Part shown: one piece after another, positions 7,849-10,297 of the stretch
How positions within the stretch are numbered: position 1 is the first letter of the stretch
How the letters are laid out: every line of letters starts with the position of its first letter
NCBI GenBank assembly: GCA_000697335.1
Contig: JNEM01006732.1
Span: 1-10,297, forward strand
DNA from: Conidiobolus incongruus B7586
Lineage: Eukaryota; Entomophthoromycota; Entomophthoromycetes; Entomophthorales; Conidiobolaceae
Direction of reading: 5' to 3'
Length of the DNA stretch: 10,297 nucleotides
Notes under the pieces: generated by a model
Seen by the model: only the letters and a program-made list of their open reading frames with translations
Told to the model about the DNA's origin: nothing
Database searches by the model: none
Program-made: the position numbers and the translations under genes

Positions 7849-8970
7849 TATTTATAAATAGATTAAAAAAGTTATACCAAAAAACAATAAATTATTTAGA
7901 TGAATTTAATCACAAAAATAATTTGCATGTCAATATTTAAATATATCTATATGTTTAAAATTTGAGGATATATAAATTTTTCAATTATTAAATTAAGTAA
8001 TAAATATATAACAATGTTTTTAAAAATGAATTACATCAACCAATTAATGATAGATTATATTAAAAATAATTAAAATAAAAATTTTAAGATAATTGGTTAA
8101 TATAATTTTTGCATTAATATTATATAAAACAATGGAAGAATAATTAATGTATAAAGTATACTGTAATATATTTTAATAAAAGAAAAAAAATATTATTTTA
8201 TATTCATTTTAATGCTATATTTTAAAATAGCCAAATCTTCTATGATATTATTTTTCAATTTTAATCAATTTTTAATATTATATTAAAAATGCTCAAAATA
8301 ACAAATCAATTAGAAATATATTATACCAATATAATAACAAATTTGGAAAGTTTAATATATATTTCCATATTGAATATTTATTTAAATTTTTTAAGATTAG
8401 TAAACTATATTATTCAAATTAAAAAATTTTAAAAACTTTAGTAAATTTTGAATAATAATTATATAATCAAAAATATATATCCAGTGTTTTAAATAGTAAT
8501 CTCCTGTATAAAAACCTAATATTATTCAATAAATTATAATATTTTCACTTCTATTTGTGTATTATTTTAAACAATAGTAAGATATTTAATTATTAGTTAT
8601 TTTAATTAATAATATAATATAACTTTTTATAGAAATTTCAATGTAAACTAATATAGCTAAAAGTTATAAAATTTTAAATTTTATTAAAGTTAAATAAAGA
8701 GAATTTATCAAAGTAGTACATTATATAAAATAATAAATATCAGCTATTCAGTGAAACCTATAAATAACAATAAATGAAAAATTATTTTGAAATTTAATAT
8801 TCCAAACTAGTTTAATTAATTTAAAGCTAGCAAATTTGATATAATAAATTTACCTTATTTAAGCTATTTTATTATTATTATTGTTGATATGAATATAAAA
8901 ATAATATTAAAAAATTTTTCAAATAACACCAATATATTATAATAAAACCTGACACAATTGTTATACTTTA
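7849..8970. other. AT-rich spacer between the two mariner copies
   Basis: About 1.1 kb with no open frame or recognised RNA gene. The DNA just outside the facing 3' ends of the two elements is not similar, so the pair arose from two insertions, not from a palindromic duplication extending past the elements. A minor 9-bp inverted pair AACCAATTA/TAATTGGTT lies at 8038-8046 and 8090-8098. Confidence 0.65.
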
Positions 8971-9067
8971 ATATTATTTTGTAATTTAAATAATGGGAAT
9001 TTTTTGTGATTGAAAAAAAATAAAAATTTTAATATATAAAAAGTAAAAATAAATATATATTATAAAA

Positions 9068-10094
9068 TTAATAATTTCTTTTATTTCTAATTACTTTTTG
9101 CTATATTTTTAATAAAGATCTAACACCTAAAAAACAGTCTTTTTTATTAAAGACTAAAATTTAATATTTTATAAATTAATTAAATTTTTTATAGAAATTT
9201 TCTTTCTTGTAAGCTAGCTTTTTAATTACCCAAAACAATTATAATTACATAGGTTATAATCTAAAGAATATACTAGATATGGTATTTTTTCCTAGTATTT
9301 TTTAATTAAAAAGTTTTTTACAACTTTAGATTTATGTATTTTGCAATTATCATGCAAAATAATAAGTTTTCTCAAATTATATTAAGAATACTAATTAGAA
9401 ATAGTTTTATTTAAATAAAATATAAAGTTAATATTAATTGATTTTCCTTTAAGAATTAAATAAAAATAGCATATGTTATTATAATTTATTATAACTATTA
9501 ACATTTTCTTATCAATAAAATGTTTATTTAAAGGAATTTGTAGAGGGGGTTGATTTAACTTAATCCAACACTTTGATTTATGTTTTAGTAAAGAATTATA
9601 CAAAAAATCTATGTTTCATCAATTATAATAATTTATTGTAAAAGCTTTGGTTTCTAGCTATACCTTAGTAAGTTTTGTTTAATAATAACTATTCTAGCTT
9701 TTTTTAAGCTTTAATTAAACTATAAGGTACCTATTTTATATTTTTATTAATTAATTTTAATTTAAACTTTAATATATATAAAATACTTATGTAACTAATA
9801 TTAAAGTGTCTTGATAATTCTTTAGCTGAAATAAAAGGGTATTTTTTAATATGTTTTTTTACTTTATTAATAATTAAAAAAATAATAATTGAAATTAGTT
9901 TTTTAGATTTTAAAAGGTTTGGATAGTTTCTTTCTTAGATATCAAGTAATTTACCTAGCAATAAATTGTTAACTTAGATAATATTTTATTATTAAAAGCT
10001 GCTTATAAATTTTAAATGATTTTAGAGGGTTTATGGTTAAATTTTACTGATACTATAATAAAAACTTTTGATGGTTACTATCTGGTTTAAGCAT
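9068..10094 (-). pseudogene. Mariner transposase, decayed (copy 2)
   Basis: Runs from ATG at 10094-10092 to TAA at 9070-9068. The motif IDET followed by TAG (family: Trp) gives the first Asp at 9618-9620. LHDNCKIHKSKVV carries the second Asp intact at 9349-9351. The third position, in LCNYN, is Asn at 9244-9246 where Asp is required, 34 codons after the second. The Pro-rich SPD region before it reads YSLDYNLC, with Leu (CTA/TTA) where Pro is typical. The longest still-open part is 9391-9603 and includes KLNQPPLQIPLNKH. Stops at Trp/Gln positions and small length changes, one soon after the first Asp and one near the N-terminus, make it inactive. Copy 1 keeps the third Asp but has lost the second, so neither copy has a full triad. 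Confidence 0.88.
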
Positions 10095-10145
10095 AATTAA
10101 TTTAAACAACTAATTTTAAAAAATTATTTATTTAATAAAAAAAGT

Positions 10146-10148
<3 letters not shown>

Positions 10149-10176
<28 letters not shown>
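10149..10176. repeat. TA dinucleotide microsatellite inside mariner copy 2
   Basis: Fourteen TA units. The same site in copy 1 (6653-6664) has six, so the array changed length after the copies separated. Confidence 0.8.
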
Positions 10177-10180
<4 letters not shown>

Positions 10181-10297
10181 AAAACTATTTATTTACCTAT
10201 TTGTTTTATATATATTTTTTTATTTGAAACTAATAAAATGTTTGAAAAATTAGAAATTAAAAAATTTCCCATTTTTTCAATTCTATAGTAATATTAA

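Larger units (their letters stand above)
8971..10294 (-). mobile_element. Mariner (DD34D) element, copy 2, inactive, inverted
   Basis: About 1.32 kb on the minus strand, full length, running almost exactly to the window end. TA at 8969-8970 and TA at 10295-10296 flank it, as expected for the TA target duplication of Tc1/mariner. Terminal inverted repeats are about 30 bp (8971-8999 and about 10265-10294; inner core ATGGGAA on both). It carries a decayed transposase at 9068-10094. It faces copy 1 tail to tail. Confidence 0.88.

Noticed and set aside
6719-10094. Ciliate-type code with TAA/TAG read as Gln, which would reopen parts of both transposases
   Set aside because: Stops also fall where mariner proteins have Trp, frameshifts remain, catalytic Asp codons are lost, and the one intact gene uses CAA/CAG for eight Gln and ends in TAA.

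Overview
The window looks like nuclear DNA of an AT-rich eukaryote, most probably a fungus. One compact gene island lies in long DNA of roughly 10-20% G+C (7 of 60 bases are G/C at 4201-4260). The gene itself is about 45% G+C (108 of 240 bases over 2941-3180). The gene is intronless, ends in TAA, uses CAA/CAG for Gln, and encodes a small secreted protein of a type familiar from fungi. I cannot name the species. An early-diverging AT-rich fungus (for example Zoopagomycota/Kickxellomycotina) is a guess based on the look of the protein, not a demonstration.

Layout: 1-715 is AT-rich desert. 716-1360 is a patch of higher complexity, near 30% G+C, with several short perfect hairpins and no recognisable gene. 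1361-2714 is desert with simple repeats. 2715-4010 is the gene island: a palindrome, the 3' flank, a 138-codon minus-strand gene at 2824-3240, and about 770 bp of upstream DNA that keeps CpG sites and holds a hairpin and several repeated words. 4011-5260 is desert containing one strong two-stem foldback at 4836-4916. 5270-5640 is another unexplained higher-complexity patch. 5897-6134 is a probable solo LTR with matching 5-bp flanks. 6531-7848 and 8971-10294 are two inactive mariner (DD34D, Tc1/mariner) copies in opposite orientation, separated by about 1.1 kb of desert.

Only the secreted-protein gene looks functional. The picture is that of a two-speed genome: a small secreted protein with a G+C-normal promoter, isolated in an AT-rich compartment with transposon remains. 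Differences between the two mariner copies are mostly C/T and G/A transitions, and by eye somewhat more than half fall in CpA/TpG context. This fits RIP (repeat-induced point mutation) or general cytosine decay, but does not prove RIP. No complete new multi-gene system is visible. The best leads are the secreted protein, the organised DNA upstream of it, the 81-nt foldback at 4836-4916, and the structured patch at 716-1360.
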